From an uncultured Bacteroidota bacterium (GTDB taxonomy: Bacteria > Bacteroidota > Bacteroidia > Flavobacteriales > Flavobacteriaceae), in the NCBI GenBank assembly GCA_902509675.1, contig CABWYN010000002.1:1-64000 (forward strand): DNA of 64,000 bases. The letters run 5' to 3'. Positions 41,963 through 52,710 of this stretch are shown here, piece after piece (position 1 is the stretch's first letter; every line of letters starts with the position of its first letter). The notes under the pieces are model-generated. The model had not been told where the DNA came from, made no database searches, and saw nothing but the letters and a program-made list of their open reading frames with translations. Position numbers and translations under genes: made by a program.

Positions 41963-42021
41963 GTTTAATGTTTTGGTTAGTGTACTAAATATATAAATTT
42001 TTATGCTATTAAGTATTTTAC

Positions 42022-42639
42022 TTAACTGCCTTTAATTATTAAGACAATTCCTGAAATAATAAGGATTAAAGAAATAATCGAGTTTACGATGACAATACCT
42101 TTTCCTGTTAACAGGCTTTTAAACCTGTTTGCAACAGAAATTTTTAAAAGGTCTGTTATAAAATAGGAGAGGATTACAATTGAAAAAAAGAGAACAAAGC
42201 TTGTAAAAGACTTTCCGCTTGTTGGTGAAGAAACAATAAGAACACCTCCCCAAAAAATAAACACCCCTACATTTAAGATGTTGAGTAAAAAACCTTTTGC
42301 CGCTAACCCAAGGTAATTTTCTTTAAAGTTTTTGATTTTTGGTTGCTTCTTGTTTTTCTTATTTCTATTGATAAAAGAAAAAATTCCGTAAACAAGTAAA
42401 ATTGTTCCTCCTAAAACAAAAAGACCTTGCTTGTTTTGCTCAGCTTCTAAAAGCTGTATGCTCCCAAAATAGCAAACAGCTATAAAACATACATCAGCGA
42501 ACATAACTCCTAAATCAAAAGCCACAGCTGCCCTAAAACCCTTAGTTATGCTTGTTTCTAAGAGCACCCAAAATACAGGCCCCATTATAAATGCAGTGAA
42601 AAAACCTATTGTTATGGGTGTTAACAAATTAAAGTCCAC
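42022..42639 (-). CDS. LysE-family translocator
   Basis: TPITIGFFTAFIMGPVFWVLLETSITKGFRAAVAFDLGVMFADV. Confidence 0.85.
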   Translation of the reverse strand: MDFNLLTPITIGFFTAFIMGPVFWVLLETSITKGFRAAVAFDLGVMFADVCFIAVCYFGSIQLLEAEQNKQGLFVLGGTILLVYGIFSFINRNKKNKKQPKIKNFKENYLGLAAKGFLLNILNVGVFIFWGGVLIVSSPTSGKSFTSFVLFFSIVILSYFITDLLKISVANRFKSLLTGKGIVIVNSIISLILIISGIVLIIKGS

Positions 42640-43316
42640 TATTGTTCGTATAAGTAATTTACAACCCCTCCAACAGATATTTTTTCTGTAATCTTGTCTG
42701 TTTTAGTGTGTACATTTATGATTCCCCCTATTTTGCTATTTACTTTAAGCTCTTTAGATGTAGAAACACCTATTAAAGCCCCCGTTGTTGAAAGAACTAC
42801 CGCGTCCTCATTTTCAAGCTTTGAGGCTAGTATCTCTGCGCCTGTTGTAGCTGACAAGTCTTGATATTTTGCACTTCCCGTAATGTTTACTTTTGCTCCG
42901 GCGGTTGCTGTTGCCTGCAAAGTGTTAAGGTTAACAATCATGTTCTGTTTAGACCCGCTATTTGCTTTTAAATTTAGATCTGCCTGATTAATCGTGTCTT
43001 TTGAAAACACATTAGCTCCTTCGTGAGAAATGACGGAGTAAATATTTTTATAAAAAACACTAACCTTTGTTCTGTTTCCAGAGAATCTTTTTTCAACACT
43101 GAGTCTTATTTTTAAGTCTCCATTTTTATTTTTGACAACAATATATGCTGAGTTTTTCCCTGTAATTTCAACCCTGTTTTCGTCTGATTTTATTAGCTCT
43201 ACATTAATCCCGTCGTAAACGGATAATTTTTGAAAATCTCCAATTTTTCTTTCTGTTTGAGCTAATAAAAGATTAGGTAAAATAATAAATGTTAATATGT
43301 AGATAATTTTTTTCAT
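42639..43316 (-). CDS. DUF2807 (GIN-domain) putative auto-transporter adhesin head-like protein
   Basis: Signal peptide, FQKLSVYDGINVELIKSDENRVEITG, beta-repeat pattern. Confidence 0.8.
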   Translation of the reverse strand: MKKIIYILTFIILPNLLLAQTERKIGDFQKLSVYDGINVELIKSDENRVEITGKNSAYIVVKNKNGDLKIRLSVEKRFSGNRTKVSVFYKNIYSVISHEGANVFSKDTINQADLNLKANSGSKQNMIVNLNTLQATATAGAKVNITGSAKYQDLSATTGAEILASKLENEDAVVLSTTGALIGVSTSKELKVNSKIGGIINVHTKTDKITEKISVGGVVNYLYEQ

Positions 43317-43328
43317 GTATTAAAATTA

Positions 43329-45299
43329 TTAAATTATTGTAAAATCAAGATGTTTTTTTATTAAATCTGCTTTCTTAACCTCGATTTGTAAAGAGTCTCC
43401 CAATTGATATTTTTTCTTTGTTTTTTTTCCTATTAGTGCTTGTTCATCAGCACTATAAAAATATCTATCATCCTTGATGTCTCTAACATATACCATTCCT
43501 TCACATTTATTATCTTCGATTTCAACATAAATTCCCCAGTCAGAAACACCTGAAATAGTTCCTTTGTATTCACTTCCAATTTTATCTTGCATATACTTAA
43601 TTTGCATGTACTTTATAGATTCTCTTTCTGCTTTTACAGCCGTATTTTCTTGCTCAGAACAATAAACAGATTTTTTTTGCAAGTTCTTGTCATATCTACC
43701 ATATTGTTGATTTAGAAGATCTTGTAATAATCTGTGAACAAGAACATCCGGATATCTTCTAATTGGAGAGGTAAAGTGTGTGTAATTAATAAATGCTAGG
43801 CCGTAATGACCTATGTTATTAGTTGAATATTCCGCCTTACTCATGCTTCTTAGGGTTAAAGATTCTATAAGATTTTGTTCTTTCTTTCCTTTTACCTCAT
43901 CTAATAATTTATTAAGAGAATTTGATATTCCTTTTGAACTTGAAATATCAAGAGTATAACCGAAGCCCCTGACTATATGTTTTAAGTTTTTTAATTTTTC
44001 AATGTCTGGAACATCATGTACCCTGTAAATATATTTTTGTTTTTTTATGTCTGTAAAGAGTTCAGCTACTTTTTTATTTGCAATTAACATAAACTCTTCA
44101 ATTAGCTTATTAGCATCTTTACTTTCCTTAAATACAATTTCTACCGGATCTTTATCCTCATTTAGTTTAAAGGAAACTTCTTTTTTGTTGAAGTTAATTG
44201 ATCCTTTTTTTTCTCTTTCTTTTCTTTTTTGTTTAGCTATACTATCCAAGGTTAGAATTGCTTCAACAATTGATTTATCTACTTTATATTCTTTGTCTTG
44301 TAAAGAATTCTCTTTTGATATTTGATTTGATTTAGTTTCTATAATTTCTTGAGCCTCTTGATATGAAAATCTGTAGTCACTCTCAATAATCGTTCTTCCA
44401 AACCAACTTTCTATTATCTGACCTTTATCATTAAAGGTAAACACTGCTGAGAAGGTTAATTTCTCCTCCTTAGGACGTAGAGAACAAATTTTATTTGATA
44501 GTTTTTCCGGTAACATCGGAATGACTCTATCAACTAAATATATAGAGGTGGCTCTATTATATGCTTCTTTATCTAATATTGTTCCTGGAACTACATAGTG
44601 TGAAACATCTGCTATATGAATTCCAACTTCAAGGTTATTATTTTCTAATTTTTTATACGATAATGCATCATCAAAGTCTTTTGCATCGGTTGGGTCTATT
44701 GTAAATGTTAATGTATCTCTAAAGTCTCTTCTTTTTTCAATATCCTGTTTGCTTATTTTTTCTGAGATGTTTTTTGTAAACTCATTTACTTCTTCGGAAA
44801 ATTTTATTTCTATACTATTTTTGGATAAGATTGAATCTATTTCTGTAGTGTGATCTCCAGGTTTTCCAAGAATTTTGTCTACTCTTCCTATAGGTGATAA
44901 ATCCTGTTTTTTCCAGTCTAGTATTCTTATTAAAACTTTATCTCCATCTTGAGCTTTTCCAATATGGGTACTAGGAATAAAACAATCAGTATATACATTT
45001 CTGTCTTCAATAATTGTAAAAGCAAAATTTTTATTTATTTGTATAATGCCTATATACTCTTTCTTTTTCCTCTCAATTAATCTCAATATATTACCTAAAT
45101 AAAAACCCTTTCTTTTTCTACTTAAGATTTCAAACTCTACAACGTCTCCGTGAAAATAATTTATAACTGAAGAACTTAACTTAACGTGATGAGCTATTTT
45201 AACACAACTTATAAATGGGTCTTTTCTGTTTGAAAAGTCTAGTAATCCGCTGTAAGTTTTTTTATTGTTTTTGTTATTTTGATTTCTTCTATTTCTCAT
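43329..45299 (-). CDS. rnr: Ribonuclease R
   Basis: FTIDPTDAKDFDDALSYKKLENNNLEVGIHIADVSHYV; INYTHFTSPIRRYPDVLVHRLLQ; C-terminal S1 domain. Confidence 0.96.
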   Translation of the reverse strand: MRNRRNQNNKNNKKTYSGLLDFSNRKDPFISCVKIAHHVKLSSSVINYFHGDVVEFEILSRKRKGFYLGNILRLIERKKKEYIGIIQINKNFAFTIIEDRNVYTDCFIPSTHIGKAQDGDKVLIRILDWKKQDLSPIGRVDKILGKPGDHTTEIDSILSKNSIEIKFSEEVNEFTKNISEKISKQDIEKRRDFRDTLTFTIDPTDAKDFDDALSYKKLENNNLEVGIHIADVSHYVVPGTILDKEAYNRATSIYLVDRVIPMLPEKLSNKICSLRPKEEKLTFSAVFTFNDKGQIIESWFGRTIIESDYRFSYQEAQEIIETKSNQISKENSLQDKEYKVDKSIVEAILTLDSIAKQKRKEREKKGSINFNKKEVSFKLNEDKDPVEIVFKESKDANKLIEEFMLIANKKVAELFTDIKKQKYIYRVHDVPDIEKLKNLKHIVRGFGYTLDISSSKGISNSLNKLLDEVKGKKEQNLIESLTLRSMSKAEYSTNNIGHYGLAFINYTHFTSPIRRYPDVLVHRLLQDLLNQQYGRYDKNLQKKSVYCSEQENTAVKAERESIKYMQIKYMQDKIGSEYKGTISGVSDWGIYVEIEDNKCEGMVYVRDIKDDRYFYSADEQALIGKKTKKKYQLGDSLQIEVKKADLIKKHLDFTII

Positions 45300-45732
45300 C
45301 TAAGGCAAAAATATGACTAATAACAACATAGAATATTAAATGATTTTATACTTATAAACATTATATATTATATTATTTAAATTTTAAAAAAATAAAAAGA
45401 TATTATTATTGTTTGTTAATAGTTACAATAACTTTTAAAAATATAATTGCATTTAATGATATAAAGAAATTATTAATAAGCAATTAACACAATATGTTTT
45501 TTTAAAACTATAATTATCAATTAGATATTATAGATATTAACAATATTAAAAGTTTAAAAAAAGAAAGAAATATTAATAACTAAAAGCATAATAATTATTG
45601 AAAACCTCAAATTTATTATTAATAAATAGTAAATTAAATAATGAAAATAAATTAGGAAAAAAGCTTAAAAATTTTATGAAAAAGCACCTAAAAAAAACAT
45701 ATAAAACAATATTAACAAATAACTAACAGGCA

Positions 45733-46161
45733 ATGAGGATATCTATTGGAAATGACCACGCAGGCGTGGATTACAAAAAACACATACAGGAATACTTATT
45801 TGTTAAAGACGTAGAAGTTAAAAATTATGGAACAGACTCTTTGGATAGTGTTGATTATCCAGATTTTGCCCACCCAGTTTCTCAAGATGTTAATGAAGAA
45901 TCGTCTGACCTAGGAATTCTTATTTGTGGTAGTGGAAATGGTGTATGCATGACAGCAAATAAATATAAAAATGTAAGAGCAGCATTATGTTGGAATAAAG
46001 AATTAGCGATGCTTTCAAAAACACACAACAACGCAAATGTAATTTGTATCCCTGCAAGATTTATTGAAAAAGAGGATGCTCTTGAAATAGTAAAAACATT
46101 TATTTCAGAAACTTTTGAAGGAGGAAGACATCAAAGAAGGGTAAATAAAATAAGTAAATGA
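45733..46161 (+). CDS. rpiB: Ribose-5-phosphate isomerase B
   Basis: ISIGNDHAGVDYKKHI; LGILICGSGNGVCMTANKYKNVRAAL. Confidence 0.95.
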   Translation: MRISIGNDHAGVDYKKHIQEYLFVKDVEVKNYGTDSLDSVDYPDFAHPVSQDVNEESSDLGILICGSGNGVCMTANKYKNVRAALCWNKELAMLSKTHNNANVICIPARFIEKEDALEIVKTFISETFEGGRHQRRVNKISK

Positions 46162-46607
46162 AGACCTATATAAAAAAATTTGAAGAGCTTAGTGTAGATG
46201 AAATATATAATATATTAAAACTAAGATCCTCAGTTTTTGTTGTTGAACAAAATTGCGTATACCAAGATTTAGACGACAAAGATAAGCAAGCAACTCATTT
46301 GTTTATGGAACAAGACCAGGAGATTATTGCTTACACTAGAATTTTTAAAAAAGGAGATTATTATGTTAATAATCCCAGCATTGGCAGGGTTGTGGTAAAA
46401 AAATCACAGAGAGGAAAGGAGCTAGGAAAAGAAATTATGATAAAATCTATAAAATATATAAAAGAAAATATTGAGGAAGAAAAAATAGAATTATCAGCAC
46501 AAAAGTATTTAGATAAATTCTATAATGAATTAGGTTTTTATCGAGTTGGAGAAGATTATTTAGAAGATGGAATACCTCATCAAAGAATGTTATACGATCT
46601 AATCTGA
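46158..46607 (+). CDS. GNAT-family N-acetyltransferase (ElaA-like)
   Basis: LRSSVFVVEQNCVYQDLDDKD; IGRVVVKKSQRGKELGKEIM. Confidence 0.88.
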   Translation: MKTYIKKFEELSVDEIYNILKLRSSVFVVEQNCVYQDLDDKDKQATHLFMEQDQEIIAYTRIFKKGDYYVNNPSIGRVVVKKSQRGKELGKEIMIKSIKYIKENIEEEKIELSAQKYLDKFYNELGFYRVGEDYLEDGIPHQRMLYDLI

Positions 46608-47393
46608 TACTATAAAAATTTCAACCCTTCTGTCTTTATCCGCACTGCCCCCTAAGGGAAATTTATGGGCCAAACCCTCATAAGACATTCTTGACTTATC
46701 AATACCGTTTTTTATAAAAAAATCATAAACAAATTTAGCCCGAGCAACAGACAAATTTCGTTTGTTTGTTTTTTTGTCAACTGCATCAAGCGTTCCCTCT
46801 GTACAACATACATGACCTTGAATAACAAAAGAAAAATCACTTTCTTTTATCGTTTTAACGACATTGCTTAAAGTTTTCTTTGAATTTCTAGTAACGTAGC
46901 TGTAACCGGTTATAAATAAAACATTTTCTAAGATAAACTTATTTTTATTTTCCATTTTCTCAACCAGATTATAGCTTGGAGAATCTTCTTCGGGATAACT
47001 AATTACTACATCAACACGCCTGTTTAACGCTCTTAAAACACTGGGGTCCTTATCGTCTATTATATTTAGAAGTAATTCTCCTTTACCGTCAACGGAAGAA
47101 ATTTTTTCAGGAAAAAAAGAAGCATCGTTAAAAATTCTTTTTATAGAATTTGCTCTGTTTTGAGAAAGAATCAAATTATAATTTTCACCCCCTCTGTCAT
47201 CGCAAAAACCATAGATTTCTATTTGAATCACATTGTCTCTAGACAAAGTTGTAAGAAGCTTTTGGAGTCTGGTTTGTTCAGTTTTTGTAAGAATAAATTC
47301 ATCTGTATCAAAATATACAGAATGTTCAACATTATATTGTCCATACGTTAGAACACTTTGAAAAAGAAAAAATAAAATAAAAACTTTTTTCAA
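46599..47393 (-). CDS. OmpA-family protein with two OmpA-like segments
   Basis: IEIYGFCDDRGGENYNLILSQNRANSIKRIF; second segment VIQGHVCCTEGT...LSVARAKFVYDFF. Confidence 0.8.
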   Translation of the reverse strand: MKKVFILFFLFQSVLTYGQYNVEHSVYFDTDEFILTKTEQTRLQKLLTTLSRDNVIQIEIYGFCDDRGGENYNLILSQNRANSIKRIFNDASFFPEKISSVDGKGELLLNIIDDKDPSVLRALNRRVDVVISYPEEDSPSYNLVEKMENKNKFILENVLFITGYSYVTRNSKKTLSNVVKTIKESDFSFVIQGHVCCTEGTLDAVDKKTNKRNLSVARAKFVYDFFIKNGIDKSRMSYEGLAHKFPLGGSADKDRRVEIFIVSD

Positions 47394-47752
47394 CTTTTTA
47401 TTGTTTTAGATAAAGACAAAAGTAATGATTTAATAGAATCTTCAATTTCATTATAAGCAGGAACATCTTTGCTAAAAAAAACAAAGACTAAATCATGCGC
47501 TCCAAGATTAAATTCGGGAATATTTAAACGAAAAGCCTCTCTCATTAATCTTTTTATCTTATTTCTGTTTACAGCAAGCTTATGTGTTTTTTTGCCCACT
47601 GAAAAAGCCACCCTTAAATCTTCTATAGAATCTTGCTTTAAATAATAAAGAGAGCAAGCGGAATGAGTGAGTTTTTTACCGACAGAAAAAACAGAATCTA
47701 AAACCGAAGAGTTGGTAAGAATATGTTTTTTAGAAAGTGAATAGCGCCCCAA
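47390..47752 (-). CDS. rnpA: Ribonuclease P protein component
   Basis: VAFSVGKKTHKLAVNRNKIKRLMREAFR. Confidence 0.93.
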   Translation of the reverse strand: MGRYSLSKKHILTNSSVLDSVFSVGKKLTHSACSLYYLKQDSIEDLRVAFSVGKKTHKLAVNRNKIKRLMREAFRLNIPEFNLGAHDLVFVFFSKDVPAYNEIEDSIKSLLLSLSKTIKS

Positions 47753-47754
47753 AA

Positions 47755-49590
47755 TTAAAAAACTAAAGAATTATTAACTCTATTAATATCAGCTATTTCC
47801 CCTTTTGGATCGATGACAATTTTAGAAATAGCACTTTTCTTAACATCTAGTTCAAAGGAATAGTAAGGCTTTGCCCAACTCCAAGAATCAAGAAGCACAG
47901 CCTTTTCAAGCGGCTTAGCGCCCCGCATTTTTGTCATAGGAATATTGTAATATAGCTTTTCTCCTGAGACAAGCTCAACTTTTAAATCTATAGGCATTCC
48001 CATTTGACCAACACGCTGTAGATTGACAGTAGTTGAATTTTGATTGTCAACAATACTGTTTATAGCATAGTCAATTGTCATAGTTGATTGAGCCCAGTCT
48101 AACAAATACCAGTCTAGCTCAAGACCGGATACTTTTTCAGCGCTTCTAATAAAGTCATTTGGACGAGGATGTTTAAAAGCCCAATCATCAAAATACTTTT
48201 TTAAACTATTATCAAATTTTTCTTTTCCGATTACGTACTTAAGCTGAGATAGAAATATTGAGCCCTTATCGTATGCGCTCATTCCATAACCTGTATTGTA
48301 CTTGAACCTGTCGGCATGTGTCGTCATTGGCTCTTCTAAACCTAGGCCAACCCAATTAAAATAGTCATCATATGCCTTGGCATTTGGCAACTTTTTCCCT
48401 TGTTGTAAAACGACATTTAAAGCCTCGTCGTCAATATAACTTGTAAAACCTTCATCCATCCAAGAATGTTTGGATTCATTTGTAGCCATTAAAAACTGAA
48501 ACCAAGTATGTGCAATTTCATGTGAGGTTACAGAGTAAAGACTTTCCAATGTTGGGTGTCCAACACCGTCAATGAAAGTACACATAGCATACTCCATACC
48601 ACCATCTCCGGCCATAATTACAGAGTATTGACCATAGGGATATTTACCTATTGTTTCGCTAAAAAAAGTTAAAAACTTGGCTGAATTTTCTTGAAAATCT
48701 TTCCAAAGTTTAACAAATTCAGAATCGCTTTTGTAAAAGAAATGCATTCTTGGACCATCTTCTATATCCAAAAAATCATGAGTAAACAAAGGGTCAGCTG
48801 CCCAGCTAAAATCGTGAACATTAGGAGCGATGAATCGCCAAGAAATTTTTTCGCCATGCACAACCCCTTTTTTTAATGGAGCATATCCATGACCAATTAA
48901 TTCTGGATCTTGTAAATACCCAGAACCAGCAACGGTGTAGTCTTTGTCTATGTTTATAGTTACATCAAAGCCTCCCCAAATTCCATAAAATTCTCTTCCT
49001 ATATAAGGATTAGCATGCCAGCCCTCTTCATCATATTGACAAAGTTTAGGATACCACTGTGACATCGAAAAAGCAACATTATCCTCGCTATTTTTCCCGG
49101 ACCTTCTAACCATCGCAGGTGTTTGAATAAAAAACTCCATTTCTAACACAGAGCTTTCTCCAGACCTAACGGTTTTGTTTAGAGCAACCTCTAATATTGT
49201 CTCTTCAATTTTAAAAGAGACAGGTTTTCCATCTTGTAATAGCCAGTTTATTTGAACATCTCCCCAATCCTCTTTTGGCATAGAAAGTAGTTTCTTAGAC
49301 ATACTCCTTGAATCATCTGAAGAATACCTGGAATTTTGTTCAAGATCAGTGCCTGGCTTAAAAGCATTAAAGTATAAGTGGTAAAAAACCCGGTCTAAAT
49401 CGTCAGGGGAATTGTTGGTGAAAACAAGATTTTGTGTTCCTTTATAGGTGTGGTTTTCTACATTTACATCAATCACCATCGTGTAATCAACTTTTTGTTG
49501 CCAACGAAAACCATTTTCTTGTGAAAAACTCACCAAAGTAAAAATGAAAAACAAGAAAAATCCGACAAGTATTGGTAAGGTCTTTTTCAT
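47755..49590 (-). CDS. M1-family metallopeptidase
   Basis: VTSHEIAHTWF zinc motif; MDEGFTSYIDD. Confidence 0.93.
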   Translation of the reverse strand: MKKTLPILVGFFLFFIFTLVSFSQENGFRWQQKVDYTMVIDVNVENHTYKGTQNLVFTNNSPDDLDRVFYHLYFNAFKPGTDLEQNSRYSSDDSRSMSKKLLSMPKEDWGDVQINWLLQDGKPVSFKIEETILEVALNKTVRSGESSVLEMEFFIQTPAMVRRSGKNSEDNVAFSMSQWYPKLCQYDEEGWHANPYIGREFYGIWGGFDVTINIDKDYTVAGSGYLQDPELIGHGYAPLKKGVVHGEKISWRFIAPNVHDFSWAADPLFTHDFLDIEDGPRMHFFYKSDSEFVKLWKDFQENSAKFLTFFSETIGKYPYGQYSVIMAGDGGMEYAMCTFIDGVGHPTLESLYSVTSHEIAHTWFQFLMATNESKHSWMDEGFTSYIDDEALNVVLQQGKKLPNAKAYDDYFNWVGLGLEEPMTTHADRFKYNTGYGMSAYDKGSIFLSQLKYVIGKEKFDNSLKKYFDDWAFKHPRPNDFIRSAEKVSGLELDWYLLDWAQSTMTIDYAINSIVDNQNSTTVNLQRVGQMGMPIDLKVELVSGEKLYYNIPMTKMRGAKPLEKAVLLDSWSWAKPYYSFELDVKKSAISKIVIDPKGEIADINRVNNSLVF

Positions 49591-50426
49591 AAATCAAGCA
49601 ATGTTAATTTTTCGTTTAATCGAATTCCACGATCTGTTTTTTTAAGTGAACTAAGCTCTACACTTGCGTCGTGTTCGAAGAATAAAAATACGTTATTTTC
49701 ATGGCAAAAATTTAAGAACAAATCTTTTTCTTTCAAAGAGATTAAAGGCCTTATATCATATCCAGGAATATAAGGTAATGGCACGTGGCCGTGCGTGGGA
49801 ACAAGGTCAGCAGCAAAGGCAATTTTACACCCTCTGTAATTAATAATAGGAATCATTTGTTTTTCTGTATGACCATCTACAAACAACACATCAAACCCAA
49901 GATCAGACTGAGTTAAATAATTCTCCCCATCCTTCTCCAAATAATGTAATTGACCAGAGTCAAGAATAGGGTGAATGTTCTCTTTTAAAAAAGAGGCGCT
50001 TTCTCTTTTGTTTGGATCGGTTGCCCAATCCCAATGACTTTTATTGCTCCAGTATTTTGCGTTTTTAAAAGTTGTTTTCCCAGAACTTAGCACCCCACCA
50101 CCACAATGATCAAAGTGAAGGTGTGTTAAAAAAACATCGGTCACATCATCGGGTTGAAAACCATGTTTTTTTAAGGAAGATTCAAGGGTCTCTTCGCCCC
50201 AACGATAATAGTAACCAAAAAACTTTTCACTTTGCTTATCACCCATTCCTGTATCGATTAAAATAAGCCTATCTCCGTCCTCGATAAGCAAACAGCGTGC
50301 GGCAATTTTTACCATATTATTATTGTCGGCAGGGTTGGATTTTTGCCAGATAGATTTTGGAACCACACCAAACATGGCGCCACCGTCGAGCATAAAATTT
50401 CCAGCAATTATGGGATATAAATTCAA
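49587..50426 (-). CDS. MBL-fold metallohydrolase
   Basis: FLTHLHFDHCGGG; VDGHTEKQMIPI. Confidence 0.92.
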   Translation of the reverse strand: MNLYPIIAGNFMLDGGAMFGVVPKSIWQKSNPADNNNMVKIAARCLLIEDGDRLILIDTGMGDKQSEKFFGYYYRWGEETLESSLKKHGFQPDDVTDVFLTHLHFDHCGGGVLSSGKTTFKNAKYWSNKSHWDWATDPNKRESASFLKENIHPILDSGQLHYLEKDGENYLTQSDLGFDVLFVDGHTEKQMIPIINYRGCKIAFAADLVPTHGHVPLPYIPGYDIRPLISLKEKDLFLNFCHENNVFLFFEHDASVELSSLKKTDRGIRLNEKLTLLDL

Positions 50427-50469
50427 GTGAAAGTATTATTTACTATTTTTATAAATATAAAACAATATT

Positions 50470-52710
50470 TTGAAGAAACTAGAGAGAAGCTTAACGTTGC
50501 CCGCAGTGATAGCAATTGGTATTGGGGGAATGCTTGGAACAGGAATTTTTGTGCTACCAGGACTTGCAGCAACTAAGATTGGAGCCTCACTTTGGTTAGC
50601 TTATCTAATCGCTGCTATTTGTATTTTACCCGCAGCATATTCAAAATCTGAACTAGCCACAGCAATGCCAAGCTCTGGAGGAACTTATGTGTTTATCGAA
50701 AGAGCCTTTGGGCCTCTTTTTGGAACAATTTCTGGACTCGGTCTTTGGATTGCTCTTGTTTTAAAATGCGCCTTTGCCCTTGTTGGAATAGGCGCTTATG
50801 TGCTTGTGGTTTTAGACATGGACAGCGAGGCAATTACAAAATCAGTTGGCCTAGGGTTTTTATTTTTAGTTTTTCTATTAAATATTGTTGGGGCAAAAAA
50901 AGCAGGAAACTTTCAGTCTTATGCCGTTCTTGTTGCCTTATTAGTTCTTGCAGCTCTTTTTGTTTTAGGATTGCAAACCATGGATCAAACAACTCCGTTT
51001 TTTGCCAAACTAAAAGGAGAAACAGTTGAGCTTGCGGGATACAAAGACCTTATTTTTGCCGTTGCATTTGTTTACCTTTCCTATTCTGGTGTAACGAAAG
51101 TTGCAGCAATTGCAGAAGAAATCAAAAACCCAGACAAAAACTTGCCACAGGGAATGATCCTGTCACTCTTTATAATAACAATTATCTATGTCCTAATTTC
51201 TTTTGTCTTAACAGCAAATGTTAGCCTTTCGGAATTAGCCGGAAACTATAACCCAATACATACATTAGCTCTTGATCTTGACATCTCATCATTTGAGTTT
51301 AACGGTATTCATGTCGTGGGCGCTTTTATTGCCCTAATTGCGGTACTTACGCTTCTTTCAACGGTAAATGCAGGCGTGCTTGCATCTTCAAGATTTCCTT
51401 TTGCAATGTCAAGAGACGGACTTCTCCCAGAAATTTGGAGTAAAGTTCACAAGAAGTTTTTAACCCCAATTAATACAATTGCTGTTACATGTGTGGCTAT
51501 CGCTCTTGTTGTTTTGTTTTTAGATGTGTTTGAGATTGCTAAACTAGCCAGTGCGTTTAAAGTAATGATGTTTATTTCTGTTAACTTAGCGGTAATCGTA
51601 CTAAGAGAAACAGCAGCTCAGTGGTACCAGCCAAAATACAAATCACCACTATACCCATGGGTTCAGATTTTTGGAATCGTCACGGGAATTTTTTTCCTGG
51701 TCTTTTTAGGGATGGTTCCAATGCTGGCAATTTTTGCAATATTTCTAATTGGGGGAGCGATTTATTTTGCTTACGGCAAAAATGTAATGAGGTCTGGGGT
51801 TTTAAAGAACTATGCACAAAGACCTGCTTCGTCTTTATTTGGAAACAAGCAGCAAACAAAAAAACAAATCCAACAGAGTGTAAAAAAAGCATCCTCAAAG
51901 CTAGATCCAAAATTAGCATCAAGCGCAGGCGCTATTGTTCCTCTTCTTGGAAACGAAACATCACCAGAGATGCTTATTGAAATGGCGGCCGCCATACAAA
52001 GCAAAAAAGTGATTCAAGCGCTAAATATTACAGAGGTTCCTAGCCAAACAGATCTTGACGTCTTTTTGGAAGACTCACCCACAGAAAACTCTTTAAAAAG
52101 AAGGTTAGCAAGATTGTCAAAGTCTCAAAAAATTTCGGTCGATTTTGAAGCGGTTGTTACTCACGAACTTTCAGACACAATAAACCAACTAAGCTCTCAA
52201 AGTAGTTGTGATTGGTTGGTAATGGGTTGGGACGGAAGACCAACAACAGGAATCTTTATCACAAACCCGATTGGCTGGTTGTTGGCAAACATAAATTCCA
52301 ATTTAGCGCTTTACAGAGATAATGGGGTGCGCTATGTTGGAAAAGTACTTTTAGCGCTTAGGCCTGGTAGAAAAGATAAAAACTTTATAAGTATTGCAAA
52401 AAATGCTTGTGACTATTTTGGAGCTACATTAACTCTTTTACATGTTGTTCCCGAAAACAGCTCTACCACTGAAAGTGTTAAGCATCGCTCAGAAGAAAAA
52501 TTAAAACAGTCTGGCGTGGAGGCTGAAGTGTTGATTTTAAAAAGCTCAGATCCTGTAGAAACAATCTCTGAAACCTCTGCTGGTTATGATTTATTAATTC
52601 TAGGAACACCCGAAAAAGACAACTGGATTAATGTTTTGTTTGGGGGAGGCAAAGACAAGTTTACCGAAAGAGCTGCCTGCTCTGTTTTAAGAATTACATT
52701 AAAGGATTAG
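50470..52710 (+). CDS. APC-family amino acid permease with C-terminal universal-stress-protein-like region
   Basis: [22 protein letters not shown] plus about 12 TMs; C-terminal [34 protein letters not shown]...[12 protein letters not shown]. Confidence 0.85.
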   Translation: MKKLERSLTLPAVIAIGIGGMLGTGIFVLPGLAATKIGASLWLAYLIAAICILPAAYSKSELATAMPSSGGTYVFIERAFGPLFGTISGLGLWIALVLKCAFALVGIGAYVLVVLDMDSEAITKSVGLGFLFLVFLLNIVGAKKAGNFQSYAVLVALLVLAALFVLGLQTMDQTTPFFAKLKGETVELAGYKDLIFAVAFVYLSYSGVTKVAAIAEEIKNPDKNLPQGMILSLFIITIIYVLISFVLTANVSLSELAGNYNPIHTLALDLDISSFEFNGIHVVGAFIALIAVLTLLSTVNAGVLASSRFPFAMSRDGLLPEIWSKVHKKFLTPINTIAVTCVAIALVVLFLDVFEIAKLASAFKVMMFISVNLAVIVLRETAAQWYQPKYKSPLYPWVQIFGIVTGIFFLVFLGMVPMLAIFAIFLIGGAIYFAYGKNVMRSGVLKNYAQRPASSLFGNKQQTKKQIQQSVKKASSKLDPKLASSAGAIVPLLGNETSPEMLIEMAAAIQSKKVIQALNITEVPSQTDLDVFLEDSPTENSLKRRLARLSKSQKISVDFEAVVTHELSDTINQLSSQSSCDWLVMGWDGRPTTGIFITNPIGWLLANINSNLALYRDNGVRYVGKVLLALRPGRKDKNFISIAKNACDYFGATLTLLHVVPENSSTTESVKHRSEEKLKQSGVEAEVLILKSSDPVETISETSAGYDLLILGTPEKDNWINVLFGGGKDKFTERAACSVLRITLKD

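Noticed and set aside
45300-45732. Calling this AT-rich gap oriC
   Set aside because: No DnaA-box-like TTATCCACA cluster and sampled skew direction is terminus-like; kept only as a composition anomaly
49784-49799. GGCACGTGGCCGTGCG as a third parS site
   Set aside because: Shares only the CACGTG core; flanks do not match parS and it lies within a metallohydrolase gene
51621-51980. 119-aa ORF inside the APC transporter gene
   Set aside because: Same-strand alternative frame of a clear transporter gene, no family signature
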